DNA from: Dimorphilus gyrociliatus
Lineage: Eukaryota > Annelida > Polychaeta > Dinophilidae
Reading direction: 5' to 3'
DNA length: 64,000 bases
NCBI GenBank assembly: GCA_904063045.1
Contig: CAJFCJ010000012.1
Span: 1,550,001-1,614,000, forward strand
In this document: positions 27,949-40,840 of the stretch, one piece after another
Layout of the letters: every line of letters begins with the position of its first letter
How positions within the stretch are numbered: position 1 is the stretch's first letter
Made by a program: the position numbers and the translations under genes
The notes under the pieces: generated by a model
The model's database searches: none
The model's input: the letters and a program-made list of their open reading frames with translations, nothing else
What the model was told of the DNA's origin: nothing

Positions 27949-29816
27949 TCATTCGTACAAGTTTGCCAAGGCGGGAAAATTATAGAAATCCCTTGATTTT
28001 TTATAAGGTACATAATGGCTTGTACCCTGGGGTCTATGATAAGGGCTCTGATGCGTTGTACTTGACCAGTTTTGTGGATTAAAATCATTGTGGGGGAACA
28101 ACGGTGAAGGCGTAGATGCCGTTGAAGTTTGGCAAGGAATTTGAAGGTCGTGATGTAAACCGTTAACCGGTTGTTCTTCTTTTGGTGAAAAAACTCCAGC
28201 AGCCGATAGGACGGAACTCCTCTGAGCTACTACACTTCTTTCGTTCCTTCTAAATTTAGCTCTTCTATTTTGAAACCATACCTGAACTCTTGCCTCACTC
28301 AGGTCGACTCTCTTTGCTAACTCTTCCCTGACGAAAGCGTCCGGGTAGTGGGTCCTCTCAAAGACTCTCTCTAGAGCGGCCAATTGAGTACTATTAAACG
28401 TCGTACGATTCCTTCGGGATTTCTTTTTCGCCGCATCATCGTTAGCTCGTCGACAATCTGTTTGAAATAAAATAGTAGTTGAGGGAGAGGAGATTAAGAA
28501 GACAAAATAATTAAATGCAAGAGGAGGAGAGTAACCTACAACCACAATTACAATAGCAACCACAAAAATGAATTAAGAAAAGAAGGCATATCGAACTGCT
28601 TTATAAACCGGGTGATAAATGCTCACTATCGTTTCTCTTCTAACGTGAAGCATATGTTATGAGATGCGGTGAAAGGGAAGTATTACGCAGCTTCTATACT
28701 CCCATACTGTTCTAGGCTTACCAACATAAAATTTTATATTTTTAAGACAGGTAAAAATCTTAACGAAACTTGACAGTTGGTAAAGCGACTTTTTAAGTTG
28801 CCGAACCATGTCGGGGCGCGAGCCTGCTATTCGCAGCTGTTTTATGGTCTCGACGTTTGCCTTTTTCTTTTTTATCAGTTTGTCGAGGCTTTATCGCGAT
28901 GGCGAGATGCGAGAATTTCGCCTTTTTAATGTTAGTATCCGATTTCGGATCGACCGGAACAGATGCGTCAGAGAAAATGAGGGCGACGCACATAAGGCTA
29001 TAAAAAATGTAAGAGAATCCTTCGTTCAGATGTTCATTAGTTCACTACTTCTGTCTATCTCTTTTACGTATCTTTAAAAAATCTCTTTGGTTCTCTTTCT
29101 CTCATCGCTCTAGGTCTCCTTTCTTATCTCCTACGACTTTTTTTCTATCGGTTTCTTTTGAAGAACTCCACCAGACGTTGGACTCTGTTGTACTGGTAAT
29201 CTAGCCACATGCTCTCCATTTATTATAGCTGTTGACTGAAATGACTGTCCAAAGCACACCTTTTGGCCCTTATAATTTAGATTAGGAGAATATTTTCACA
29301 CTTTTTAATAGGTTATTCAATTAACGATAGTATATTAAATATGAATAATAAAATGCTTGAATATTTTCAAACAGAGAAAAAAGTGACGACTGCACCAACA
29401 CATTATCGAAATAATATTGTAAACTGTTGTCAAAAATCCAAACGAATACATGAATATGTATGATAAATTTCATCACCTTGGGAATTAAAGTACGAGATAC
29501 ATAGATACTTTACGAGCTATTAAGAAAGTCTAATGTGTAGAACGGAGGGAACAGGGGAGGAAAAGGAAGAAAAAAATAAAACACATGCAAAACACATTTT
29601 GCTAGGTACTCAGTCAAGCTTATAGTAAATGAGCCAGTTCTAATAAGAAACAGGTTTGCGAATGACGCATAGCGTTGATAAGTACCCGGCGTGTGCGCCA
29701 CGGTTTTTCCCGATGTTTGTACAGAATATATGATAATCACATACCTCTCTTATAAATGTTTACTTTTCTCACCTGTTTCATTTTAATTTCATTTTAATAT
29801 TACTCTATTCAGTTGC

Positions 29817-29857
<41 letters not shown>

Positions 29858-31838
29858 CTCCCTTTCTCTCTTCTGCCCCTCTTTACTTATATGTGAATAT
29901 TAAATGTGAATATTTAATTTTCTTTGTAAATTGAAAAATTCTTACAAAAAATGAAATTTAACCAGTAAACAAAATCTTTATTATTTATTTCCATAAATTT
30001 TCCATCCTCCTCCTCCTCCTCCCATCCTATCACTTTTGACTCCTCCCCATGCTTTTTCTACCTTTTAACATTTAAAGGTGTCGTTGATAAAAAGAAAGCT
30101 AATTATTTGTTTCATTATAATTATTATCCATTGAAATTAAGATTCATGATTGAAAATATGTTCGCTTTCTCGGAATTCTGATAGTAGTTTTTTTTTAAGT
30201 TTCTCATTGAAAAGTCTTATCACTTTTATTGGAGGAGAAGAATTTGGAAGAAAATGCTAAGAGAAGGAGATTGATAGGATAACTCTATTATTTTCGTAGT
30301 GGTTCTCACACTCGATACTATAGTCTTATGCCTTTGGAACATAAATTTATTGCCTTTGGAAGACTATACACAATAAGATAAAAAATAAGCCCGTTTACTA
30401 AAGAGGGAGCGTGTTTTCTTTTGTCCTTAAAAATCTATTAGAATCGCGATTATTCAACTCAAAATGGCTATGTGTTTGACTTTTGACGTTTGAAAATCAA
30501 TCATTATCAGTTTATACCGTTGAAAAGTCGACTTACATAAATATAAATTACGTTGGAAATACGATAGAAATAATAAAATCCTTCTATTTGTCTAACTTTT
30601 TCATGTATTTTCATCTTTAATTACTAAAAATAAATGAACTTAATCTAATAGTGTTCTATTTTCGTCTGTACTGACAGATATTTATTATCTATATCTCTTT
30701 CGATCTATCTATCTATCTCTCTCTTTCTCTCTCTCTCTCTTTCTTTCTATCCTACCATTTTTCAAGACTTTCCTTTTTTGTTCTATAAATAGGAAATCTG
30801 CGTTTTTTATTTACTTTTTTTGTTTAATTTCTTTTTATGCAAATTAAAATTTTTTTAATTGCCCTAATATTTTTCATTTTCTCTTCTCTTCTCTTCTCTC
30901 TCTCTCTATGGCCAGCCGCCAGACTGTCCGCCTAGTTTTGATAATAATGTATCCAATTTTCGCACCATAAGATGTTTTAAAGGTCATTCGCAGCCAACAA
31001 ATGGTCGGTATAACCGCTACAGTATTGCCTTTACAATTTCTTTAAAGCACTTAAATCAAGCAAAAATGTTTCCCCGCGTAAATTTATGCCTATGTATATA
31101 CACATTTACACACATGTGTATATATATAATTACATATATATTTAGATATGTAATTACTTTAAATAAACTTACAAAATATTCCTTTGCTTTTTCTTGACAT
31201 GTTTTATATAGATAAATATTCAAAATAGAGAAACTTTTAAAGTATATATAAATTTATATATAAATCTATATACTGTACAGTAATATACTGTATATAACTT
31301 TTGCAACCTTACGGAATATTACACTGTTAAATATATATTAACCCGCAACTTATTCTACCCGTATTCCAACTGCAATTTTCAATGGTATTTTTCTTTCTAA
31401 TAATAATTATAAATATTCTATTTTCCTGTAATTTTTCTCAACTTCCTCCATCGCTTCTCCTCCATCTTTTAACACAATTATTATTATTATTATTATTATT
31501 ATATATTTTAATATCTAAAGCTTTCTATAAAACTTTCATAAATCCATTTTATTTTGTATAGGACAAAGGAAAGTAAAAAATTATGGAAGACTAAATGTTT
31601 TTTAAGCGCGAAAACAAAAAAGAACAACAACAATATAAAAACAAATATACATAAATATGTAAATTTAATATTTCATCTTCATTTGAATAATTGAAATGTT
31701 ACTGATTACTTATAATTAGCATTTATAAAATATTTATAATTTACCTTTTGGACTATTAGAATCCATCAATGTAGTTTGTTGACTATGCTCCGCATTAAAA
31801 TGTTCGGTCATGTTTATTTGAGGAGTAGAATTTGCCAT
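27949..31838 (-). CDS. Prrx: Paired-related homeobox protein (Prrx family)
   Basis: DNA-binding transcription factor of the PRD-like class, used in mesenchyme and mesoderm patterning in vertebrates. Two coding exons, 31745-31838 and 27949-28457, join in phase 1 to give 200 residues. The homeodomain is at about residues 43-102. It contains the Prrx-type stretch [13 protein letters not shown] and recognition helix [14 protein letters not shown] with Gln at position 50. The match to vertebrate PRRX1/2 homeodomains from memory is very close. There is no paired domain. The C-terminal OAR motif expected in many PRD-class proteins is not visible; the tail is rich in Ser, Thr, Pro and His and ends Ala-Leu-Ala-Asn-Leu-Tyr-Glu. 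The 3.3-kb intron is far longer than introns in the genes downstream. Confidence 0.93.
29131..29781 (-). CDS. Possible microprotein gene inside the Prrx intron (speculative)
   Basis: On the minus strand, 29131-29268 is a 45-codon open frame plus stop, following an acceptor-like ctaat...ATAAG. It is less AT-rich than its surroundings and codes a plausible mixed peptide ending in a lysine-rich tail. About 500 nt upstream, ATG AAA CAG followed by GTGAGA (29781-29773) is a clean start plus donor in matching phase 0, which would give a 48-residue protein. I do not recognise the peptide. A terminal exon of an unseen longer gene or pure chance are equally possible. Confidence 0.22.
29823..29854. repeat. 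(CT)n microsatellite in the Prrx intron
   Basis: Uninterrupted TC repeat of about 32 nt, followed by further pyrimidine-rich sequence. Confidence 0.85.
31478..31502. repeat. (TTA)n microsatellite in the Prrx intron
   Basis: Eight tandem TTA units in AT-rich intron sequence about 240 nt from Prrx exon 1. Confidence 0.85.
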
Positions 31839-33114
31839 ATTCGATAATCGACTAAGTGCGAGTTTGTTTACGCAAAGGCGCTAAACGATTCTTATTGGCT
31901 GAATGGTTAGCCCCGCCTACCGTTTTTTTTATCTTTGCCTTTTAAAATTGTATGGGAGAGAAAAGGTGGCAAAACGAGGGGGAGGAGGGCGGAAGGCGGG
32001 GGGGTTAGTTAGGTTAGAATCTATTATAAAATTTTTAATCGTTTGGCATCTAATATGGTTATTTCTTGATTAGGATAATAAAGAGATAATCTATTTATTA
32101 TTGCCATTTTTTTATTATTACTGTTAATAAACGCAAATCAACGAATTATTTGACTTATTTAAATTCATAAAAAGGCAAAAGAAAGCATAAAAACAAAATT
32201 ATTATCATTCTTATCTTAGTCTAATCTTTCTTAAATTTATGATACTTAATTTTCTAAATTTACTCATCCACCTTATCTTTTTACTCTTCATTTAATAACG
32301 TTTTTCATTCATAAAAAGTTTCCCTTTTCTTTTTACTTATATGTCATTAAAAATTAATTAAAATACGTTAAAAAGAACAAAAAACACCATAAAAACTTAT
32401 AGATAGAAAAATAGATAAAGAAGAAAGAGAGAGAGAGGGAGGGAGGGAAGGAAGGCGGAGAGATGGTAAGGAGAAAAGATGCAAATTCCAAATACGTAAA
32501 TATTAAGATAAGAATCTTTTTAACTTAATTTAAATAGTTGTATATAAAGTATTTCCTGCAGAGAGAAGAGTTTTTTCCAAGTTGTTATAACTATAAAATA
32601 ATTAACAGCTAACAAGGATATCATCAATAAAAAAGGAGAACTTAGATAAATTTATTTCATCTTTTACTTTTTAAAAAGATAAGCCAATGTTTTTGTTTGT
32701 TTGTTTTCACAGTTACATTTTTCCCGCCATTTTTATATTAGTTTTTGAGAAATTATCTATGTTACAGAAGAAATAAAAAAAGAAAAAAAAATAAGAAAAA
32801 GAGAAATCGGGGCATTTCAAAATTTCTGTTGATTGGATCTGATTTATTTGCCTCTCCTGAGAGCGGATATTAACAGAAGTCTTGATATAAGTGGAATGTG
32901 TATGCGTGTAGTGTCTATAAAGTATATTCTATAAAATTCATTATTCTATACCAGTTTTTTTACTATTTCCTTCTTAAGTGCAATATTTTACAGTAATTTA
33001 TTATTGATATTTATACTAATAATTTATGAATTTATAACAAATTAGTAGTTTAAATTGTCAAAAATACATTTTTTTCTTTTAATATAAACAATCTTTATCT
33101 ATATATCTATACAG

Positions 33115-33157
<43 letters not shown>

Positions 33158-33650
33158 GTTTTAATTAAACAATTATAAATAGATTGTCTATTATAGTTAC
33201 ACTATTCAAATTTAGTTGCATAATGCACAATTATATATATATGAATCTGCATATAGCATTGTTATAGCGAAGTAAGCTAGAACGGCATAAAAGAGTTTAT
33301 ATACTTTTGGCCTACATCCATTGCCTATAACCAGTTATACTACGTGTTTTTTATTTCTTTTCTTCAACAATTCAATATATTTAAAGCATTGTCCTGTTCT
33401 CTAATCAATATTATACTATCGCTTTTATCGCTTTCTTATTTTCTATATTGAAAATTTTTTATTGTTAACAAGTCTAAGGAATTTACATTTTCATCTCTTC
33501 TTTCAAAATTTTCATTAATCAGATCATTACATATTATCTATTTTAACCTTCCCCTATATGATTTAGAATATAATCTTCTTAGAGTTCCCTGGGATGACCT
33601 AGTAGGCTTATAAGAAACAGATATTTTTTTCTTCTTTCTCCCACATATAC

Positions 33651-33691
<41 letters not shown>

Positions 33692-34192
33692 TATAAATTT
33701 ATATGTATATACAGTATATATATATACTTTGTATTAAATTTGTCACTCTATTAAGTTGTTTTTTCCAATTTCTTCATGTCCCATCTCCTCCTGTTATCAA
33801 GAGATTTCAGAGATAAAATTTCGGGAGTTTAAGACCTATTATGTTTGCTTGTTTGCTTAGAAGAAAATTGTAAAAATATTATCTTTTCCTCCTTCTCCTC
33901 CTCATCCTCCGTCTTCTTCTTCATAGTGTAAACTTGTAGACAGGAGAGATAAATAGCTAGATAGATAGATAACTAGAAAAGAGGGTCGAGTGAGATTAGA
34001 GAAAGAAAGGAGAGAATAAAAGAAAAAGTGAGAATGAATGATACATTCTTTTTTCTCTTAAGTCGTAATTATAGCAAATATAAACAGATGTTAACAGGGA
34101 AAAAAAATAGTTCAGATGAAGGTGAAGATCAAAGTGAAGGAGAGAGGGAGAGAGAGAGAGGGAGAATAATAAGAATAGAAATGAAAAATACA
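31839..34192. other. AT-rich spacer between Prrx and SLC49A4
   Basis: No coding exon found. It presumably includes the Prrx promoter on its left side; the GC-richer patch at 31850-32000 directly abuts the Prrx start codon. Two long (TA)n runs lie at about 33121-33154 and 33656-33688. The right part is GA-rich simple sequence that would be SLC49A4 3' UTR on the minus strand. Confidence 0.5.
33121..33154. repeat. (TA)n microsatellite
   Basis: Pure TA run in the Prrx-SLC49A4 spacer; a similar run lies at about 33656-33688. Confidence 0.85.
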
Positions 34193-35876
34193 CTATTGTT
34201 TGATATTCTGTAAAGAAATTTCCATACTATCAACATTCAAACGGCCGTACTTTTCTTTGAACACCATTAAAAATGGTAGACATATCACTATACTTGCAAG
34301 TTGAGTCCAACTCATCCATTTCGTACCAACTCCATTAATACTTAGAACTAGCAGGAATAACAATTGGCTGATGTAGTAACATTGAGTTAAAAGAACTGTA
34401 GTAATGCCTTCTGCTATTGGATGCGTTATTTCGCAGAGCGCCTCAAAGAATAGAGGAACTGCTCCATTAATAAAACTTGTTGTAAGCATCACTGAAACGT
34501 ATAAGGATGCTGTTTGAAAGTAAAAGAATGTTGTTCAGTATATACAGTAGATACAGAGAGTAAAACTTACGCATATTCATCGGTATCAACTCCTCTACAA
34601 TAAGAGTAAACCATAGTGACATTGCCGTCGCCAAAACATAAAGAATGACCAAAAACATTTTTAAGCGTTTTGTAAAACGATCCGCAAATCTGGAATGTAC
34701 AAATTCAGCAAACTGTATATAATGGAAATTGCGTAATTAATTAAGATATTTATGCTTACTTTCCAATAATAATACCAAAAATACTAGAGACAACTGTTCC
34801 CAAGAAGGCTATCCAACCAGCTTGGATTTGCGTTATACCCAAAGGTTTTAAATTAATTTCAAGAACAGAGCTCCATATATTAAATACACCTGATGAGATT
34901 GCGTAAGGTATCGCTAATATCCAGAAATAAGGTAATCTAAATAATTGAAATACGCCCTCTCTGAATGATTTTCGTTCAACAACGGCTGCTAAGCTCGGAG
35001 CCGATTTTGGTTTGGCCGGAAAGTAGACGAGGACAAGTATAAATATAACTCCAACCCAGATTGAACCTATTTTTTCAGTTGATAAATTCCATACTATGAA
35101 CAGCGTTGAAATTTACATATAAATAATGTATGACTTACTTATATAATTGAGTAACATGATACGATCTTTAATTGTTTTGATAAAGTCTGTTGAATTATTC
35201 GTTTGATTTAACGGAATTTCTGGTACTATAGACGGTCCAGTGATAAATGATATATCGAATACCGAGAAGTGAGAAGCTATTGCTGTTGCTATTCAGTTTT
35301 ATATATGTATAGAAGGAACAGTAATAGTAATGGTAGTAGCAGTATATATGAAAAAGGGGGAGAAAACATTCAAATACGTTATTTACGAGTATATACGCCT
35401 GATTTTGATTTACCTAAGATACGCTCCTCAACTGGAAACCACGTAATTGATAGCAAAGGGGGTGCCGCGAAGACGACAGGTAGAGCTAGGGAGATGAAAA
35501 CTTGCCCTACGTGATTTAACCAAGTAACATGTGGTTGTTCGCAAGTAATACATCTAAGAAGAGAACCAATTACACAAAAGAGAGAGGTCAATAGCACAGC
35601 CCATCTCAATCCTTTGTTATCCATTATCCAGGAGAAGAAGAACGAGGTAGCGACAAAAACTATAGGCCCATAGTTACTTAACGTAGCTATTGTAGCATTA
35701 GACCAATTAAATGCTCTTTCAGCCGAATTGGCTATAGGACCCCAAATATTCCATAGTGAACCAACGGCTAATGTCAAATTACAAAATATAAATAGTATAT
35801 ACCATCTTCTTTTGTAAATAACAGGCTTGTTCATCTGAATTAACGACTGTTCTTCTTTATTTTTGGTAAAACCCAT
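34193..35876 (-). CDS. SLC49A4: SLC49A4/DIRC2-like major facilitator transporter
   Basis: Multi-pass membrane transporter of the SLC49 group, whose vertebrate SLC49A4 (DIRC2) is lysosomal. Exons 35414-35876, 35139-35288, 34760-35066, 34571-34689 and 34193-34509 join in phase and give 451 residues, close to the family length of about 480. Typical parts: WNIWGPIANSAERAF in the first loop, SWIMDNKGLRWAVLL in the MFS A-motif region, then GPSIVPEI after transmembrane segment 4, and alternating hydrophobic segments to the end. The similarity is nearer to SLC49A4 than to FLVCR or SLC49A3, judged from memory. The substrate cannot be told from sequence. Introns 2-4 are short; the first intron is 125 nt. 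Confidence 0.87.
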
Positions 35877-36738
35877 ATTTCTTATTGGAAAGAATCTGTT
35901 CTGTTTCTCTCTGAATTTTTTAGATATATTTTAGTAATATTTCATCACTTTTATCCTTAATTTGTAAACACTCTAAATCCGTTACATATAATAGAAATTT
36001 AAGTAAAAGAACCGAAAAGATATACTATACATTTGTTTAAAGTAAGGCCAGAATCAATATTGATAACTTTGTAGTTTTTGAAAAAAATATAATATTCAAA
36101 ACTAACCTTCCGACAATACAGTTGACAATTAACTATAACTATATTACTCTTTAATTAATTAATGTCTTATTTCTTATGTTCTCTATTACATAACTAATCA
36201 ATTACTTCTTTAGTATACGGCAAATATTCTCAAAAATTTACTTTCTCCTTAGATATCTCTTTCTTCCTCTATCTAGGTGCTCAGTCTACAGAAATTGGCC
36301 TTTCAAATGCTACCCAATTGAGAAGAACCCTTTTTCCCCTTCTTTATTTTCTCTTTTGTTAAATCTATTTAAATAGCATTACTCTCATTTTGTTTGGATT
36401 ACTTAGGTTTATATGCTAATATTTCTAATAAACAAGTTTACAAACATGTATATAAGTGTACTTAAAGAAAATAAAGTATTTTTGTGGTCACTGGATCATT
36501 GACCAATTTTCAAGATAACATCCTACTAAGATTACATAATCTGCACCCTTCTGATAAGGAAGTTATCAATCTTCTTATCTTCTTTTTGTGGCAGTTTCTC
36601 CCCTCTACCACATCCCTGTTCATCTCAGCATTTTCTTCGTGTTTGTCAAATTTTTAGGTGAAGAAATAAATAAATAATAAAAGAACATTTTATTTGTTTT
36701 TGTTATGTTTATTTTTTGGCTTTTATTAATAAAGTCTT
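35877..36738 (-). other. Spacer between the reductase-like gene and SLC49A4
   Basis: AT-rich with no exon visible. It should hold the 3' UTR of the upstream minus-strand gene and the promoter of SLC49A4. Confidence 0.45.
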
Positions 36739-39700
36739 CTATGTTTTTCTGTCTAGGATATTTAAAGGAAGTAAACAATTTTTAATTGTAGCCTTGAACT
36801 TTTCCTCCTCCAATTTTCTTAGTCCGAATAAACAAGGTTGACTTGTTAAAAAGTTATCAATTAAATTACAAATATGATATTTATTATCTAAAATCATCTT
36901 TGCCGAACCCTAAAATAGATTTAAATGGAATTATGTTATATAATTTTTAATAAATCCAAGTTCCAGAGGTGAAAGGAAATGAATGTACCTTTATTGTCTG
37001 CGCAGCAATATCTAGCGAGACATCTCTCGGTAGATCAACTAAAACTCCACCATCAGTTAGAGCTTGTAAAGCCGTAGCCGCCTAATTAATAAAATATGTG
37101 TATATAGACTGTAGACTGTATACTGCTTAAATCATTAATTTTCCCCTTACAATAACTAAACCATTCTGAGTTATAGAATATACTGCTTCCAGCTCTTCTT
37201 CCTTTATAATTTCTACTAGACCAATAGTTTTGAATAGTCTAGAAACAAAATCCAAATCTTCCAGAAGCACATCTCTACCAGCAACGCAAATAGCTATACC
37301 AGTTTTAACCAGTATTGTTAAATTAATAAGAATTTTAAGGATAATCCCTTGATTATCTAATATCTAGTAGGAAAAACAAATTAGATTATAATAAAGATTT
37401 GTCATGGGAGAATACATAATTATTTTTACATTTTCTATCTCATCTATACAAATATTGCATTGAATTGAATTCAGGATGATAAGTAACATCTTTCCTCTCA
37501 ATTTTCTACTTAATCTCTTAAGCACGCTTAAAACATCTTTTGAACTTTTAACAGATTGATATGTTATTAAAATGACGTCACTATTCTCGACTATATCATC
37601 GTAATTATCCGAGAAGGTATCATTACTCGAGTTGACGAAAGAATTCGTAACGTCAAAAGAATCTTTGATATATAGCACACAAAAAAATACGATTAAAGAC
37701 TCTTCCTTCCAATCAGATTAATTAGATTATTACCTTCGTTAAATATCGATATCAATATATTATTGATTGATTCATTTCCAATAAATCCAAGCTTGACTTT
37801 ATCCCAATTATTTTTATTCCTCCATGATTTATCATTGACTTTCGGTACGTTTTCATCTTGAATACTCTCAATTGTATTTGAACATTCCCAATCTTTTACT
37901 AGGTCAATTTGTCCAGGAGAAGGCGAGTTCAATATTCCAAAGGGTATTGATCGTCTCGAATCGTACTTTTCGACCTCCTCCTTCTTTATTGGAATTCCTG
38001 GTCCAATATGTGTTGACGACGCTAATATATCTATTTCTCTTCTACTTGCATTACCGTTTGTTACCATACTATCACTATAGCTAAGTGTGTGTGGTTCTGT
38101 TGAGGGGAGGAAGGATGTTAAAGTTGGTGTAGAGGTAGGATATTCGACTTTTCCCTTGTACGTACAAGTTCTCTTTCTCTTTTTCCTTAAGATATTTGTT
38201 TGACATTTAAATAAATCGGCAGAGGAAATTGATGAAAACTTATTTGGTCTTCCTTTCAGCTTAACTTCTTGCAAATCGAAGGAGATTGTTCTATAGGAAG
38301 ATGCGGATGATTTATCAATGTGTGTACTCTTAGGTGCTCTTTTTCCTTGACCTATTTGAGTGGACTTTGGAGATTGTTTCTCAAAAGTTGTTTCCATTTT
38401 CATCTTCGGCTTTGTCTTCTTTGTCATGGATTTTACTTTTTCACCACTAAATTTATTAAACGTCTGGTTCTTTTCTCCACTTTGTTTTATTGTTCTATTA
38501 TTTAAAGTAGATTCATCTCTAGATCCTGTACCTAATTCGCAAACAACAGACCCAGATACTCTTTTCGATTCACTAGAACTGATACAATCAATCTCGGAAT
38601 GTTGAACTTTTCCGGTAATTTTTATCTCTTTCTTCTTCTTCTTCATGGAAATCTTCGTCTTCGAAGTGCTCGAGGAGTTGTTTATTTTCCTTGGTTTATT
38701 GCGATTTAAAATAGATGTTATAGACTCTAGGCCTGAGCAGCTTGATACGTTACTCAATTTTTCTTTATTTAAATGATCAATTTTGAATTTAGGATACTTC
38801 GAACAAACAGGCCACCATTTTGAATCCTTTTTTAACCTATTAATATGTCTCTTACAGACGTTTTTATCATTGTTTTTGTCTTCTAGTTTTTTATCTATTA
38901 ATTTAATAGATTTGTATTTTTTCAGTTCTTTATTACACCAATTTATTAGTTCTTGATTAAGTTGAGATCTATCACTTAAAGTTTTAACTAAGTGTTTATC
39001 TACTGTCGATTTATTACCAGAATTGAGTAGTTTAATTTCTGACTTAACGTTCAACTTTTGCGGTTTTAACTCCCTGAAAAGAATACGTTGTTGGTAATTT
39101 ATCATTGAAAAACAAATAGTACGTTTACCTGTTTCCATTGATCTTATACTGTTGAACGATATCATCGGTCAGAATACAATTATATTCTCTTTTTAATGGC
39201 GTATTTGTATTCGTAGCATCTGGAATTGAGTACGATTTATTTACTATAGTATTATCCCTCTCTCTCTTTTCAGAGTTCTTTCCATTTAAAGAAGGATTTT
39301 CGAGCGATGGAGAAGCCTCTATTGAAAATCTTTCACTTTGTTCGCTATTCATACATAAAAGTAAAAAATCGACGTATTTTGCGTTCTTTTCCGTAAAGAT
39401 ATTATTTAATTCATTTTTCTCTGAATATTTTGCCAATTTATCATCTTTTTCGAATTCGTCTAACTTAAGTAATGAATCTATTGAATCGTTACGTTCTTGT
39501 TTAAGAGTATTGGTAAACAGTTCCCTATTCTCCTCCTTTATCAACTTTTGATGTAACAATTCTAAGGATGGATTTTCTTTATCACTTAAAATGGCACCCG
39601 AATTTATTTTGCAATATAGAAGATCACCTTGAGTTTTATCCCAATTTCCGTTATTATTCAATTTTAATGAATCTTTTAATAAATATTCATTTTCATATAT

Positions 39701-40823
39701 TTCTCTTTCTTCTTTCGTAAGTGCACTTTGTCTTAGGAATTTTTCGAATTCTTTATTTCCAATGTAATACTCATTTGCGTAATAATCTTTTAGCATTGTC
39801 TCCATGGATGATTTTCTAGTTTGTCTATTTTTATAAGATAACGGCTCATCCTCTATTTCTAGTTCAGAAGAGCATCTATGCTGTTCATAAATTCTGTGAT
39901 TCTTAATAATATTTAAAACAGAAATTTCTCTTTTTATATTTTTTGCCTTTTCTATTTCTTCCCTTTGGGCTTCTTCTTTTTCTTCTTCTTCTTCCTCTTC
40001 CTCCTCCTCTTCTCCTTGTCTTTTCCCTACTTTCGCTTTAGTTTCTTCGTTTTCCTGTCTTTGTTGTCCTCCAACTTCATCCTCTTCTTTTTTTCCATCT
40101 ATTTCTTGCTGTTCTTCTTCTGCTTCTATTTTATTATCATCTCTTCCTTGTTCTTCTTCCTTAACCTCATCCTCTTCTTCGTTATTTTCATCTCTTTCTT
40201 GTCCCTCATCTTCATCACCTTTTACTTTAGCTTCGTCTCTTTCTTGTTTCTCTTCTTTTTCCCCTTCTTCTGAGGAGAGAATTGATGCAGGAAGCATTGT
40301 TGTTTTAAAGGACTCTGATGAAAAAGTCAAACTTTGTATTGTACTTTCATCATCTGAATTTTTTCAGTAAAGCAAATTGAGAAAAAAAGAGAAAAGTATG
40401 AAAAATATCTCTTTCATGAATAATTGTTCCCGTACCATCATAAAACTTATCATTTAATGATTCTTGAAGAGTATTTGAAGGGGATTTTGTCAAATTTTCT
40501 ATTTTTTTTTCTTTTGATAAAGTAAAACTTAATTATGATAAAATTAATAATAAAACTTCAATCAATTATTTACTGAAGAAATCATAGGGACAAACTTCTT
40601 TATTCAATGAACTGGAATATGATAATTTTGTCATCAAAACGTCTCTTTTCGTTGGTTGGGTGTTTAAATCAAATTCTGGATAAGATTTTAAATAGAATTA
40701 AAAATTAATTAATAAAATAATTATAAATATGGAACCAATTTCAGATTTTCTCCAGATTTCTACTGATTGATTGATAGGGTTATCTTCAATTGATTGCTGA
40801 GATTCTGCTGAACTAAGAGCCAT
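36739..40823 (-). CDS. Large disordered protein with C-terminal degenerate pyrroline-5-carboxylate-reductase-like domain
   Basis: Exons from the ATG: 40736-40823, 40574-40675, 40436-40498, 39129-40353, 37734-39073, 37430-37662, 37151-37363, 36989-37081, 36739-36909. All phases fit; 1,175 residues. Residues about 110-220 are a Glu/Lys/Asp-rich run including a pure glutamate tract. The middle is Ser/Lys-rich, likely disordered, with basic clusters. From about residue 917 the chain follows the P5C reductase fold: KLGFIGNESINN at the Rossmann start, a DDIVENSDVILI stretch, then LDNQGIIL, then the dimerisation-domain helix around DLPRDVSLDIAAQTIKGSAK, and a C-terminal helix. The dinucleotide loop lacks the third glycine, and neither the MPNTP-like nor the SGSGPA-like motif is present, so catalysis is doubtful. 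No family name for the fusion is known to me. Nuclear or cytoskeletal location cannot be judged. Confidence 0.7.
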
Positions 40824-40840
40824 AGTAGATTGACAAATAT

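Noticed and set aside
37872..38605. Several plus-strand open frames of 60-81 codons
   Set aside because: All are antisense to the large coding exon 37734-39073.
39965..40273. Long phenylalanine-rich open frame on the plus strand
   Set aside because: It is the antisense shadow of the Glu/Lys-rich exon of the reductase-like gene; poly-Glu codons read backwards give Phe/Ser/Leu runs.
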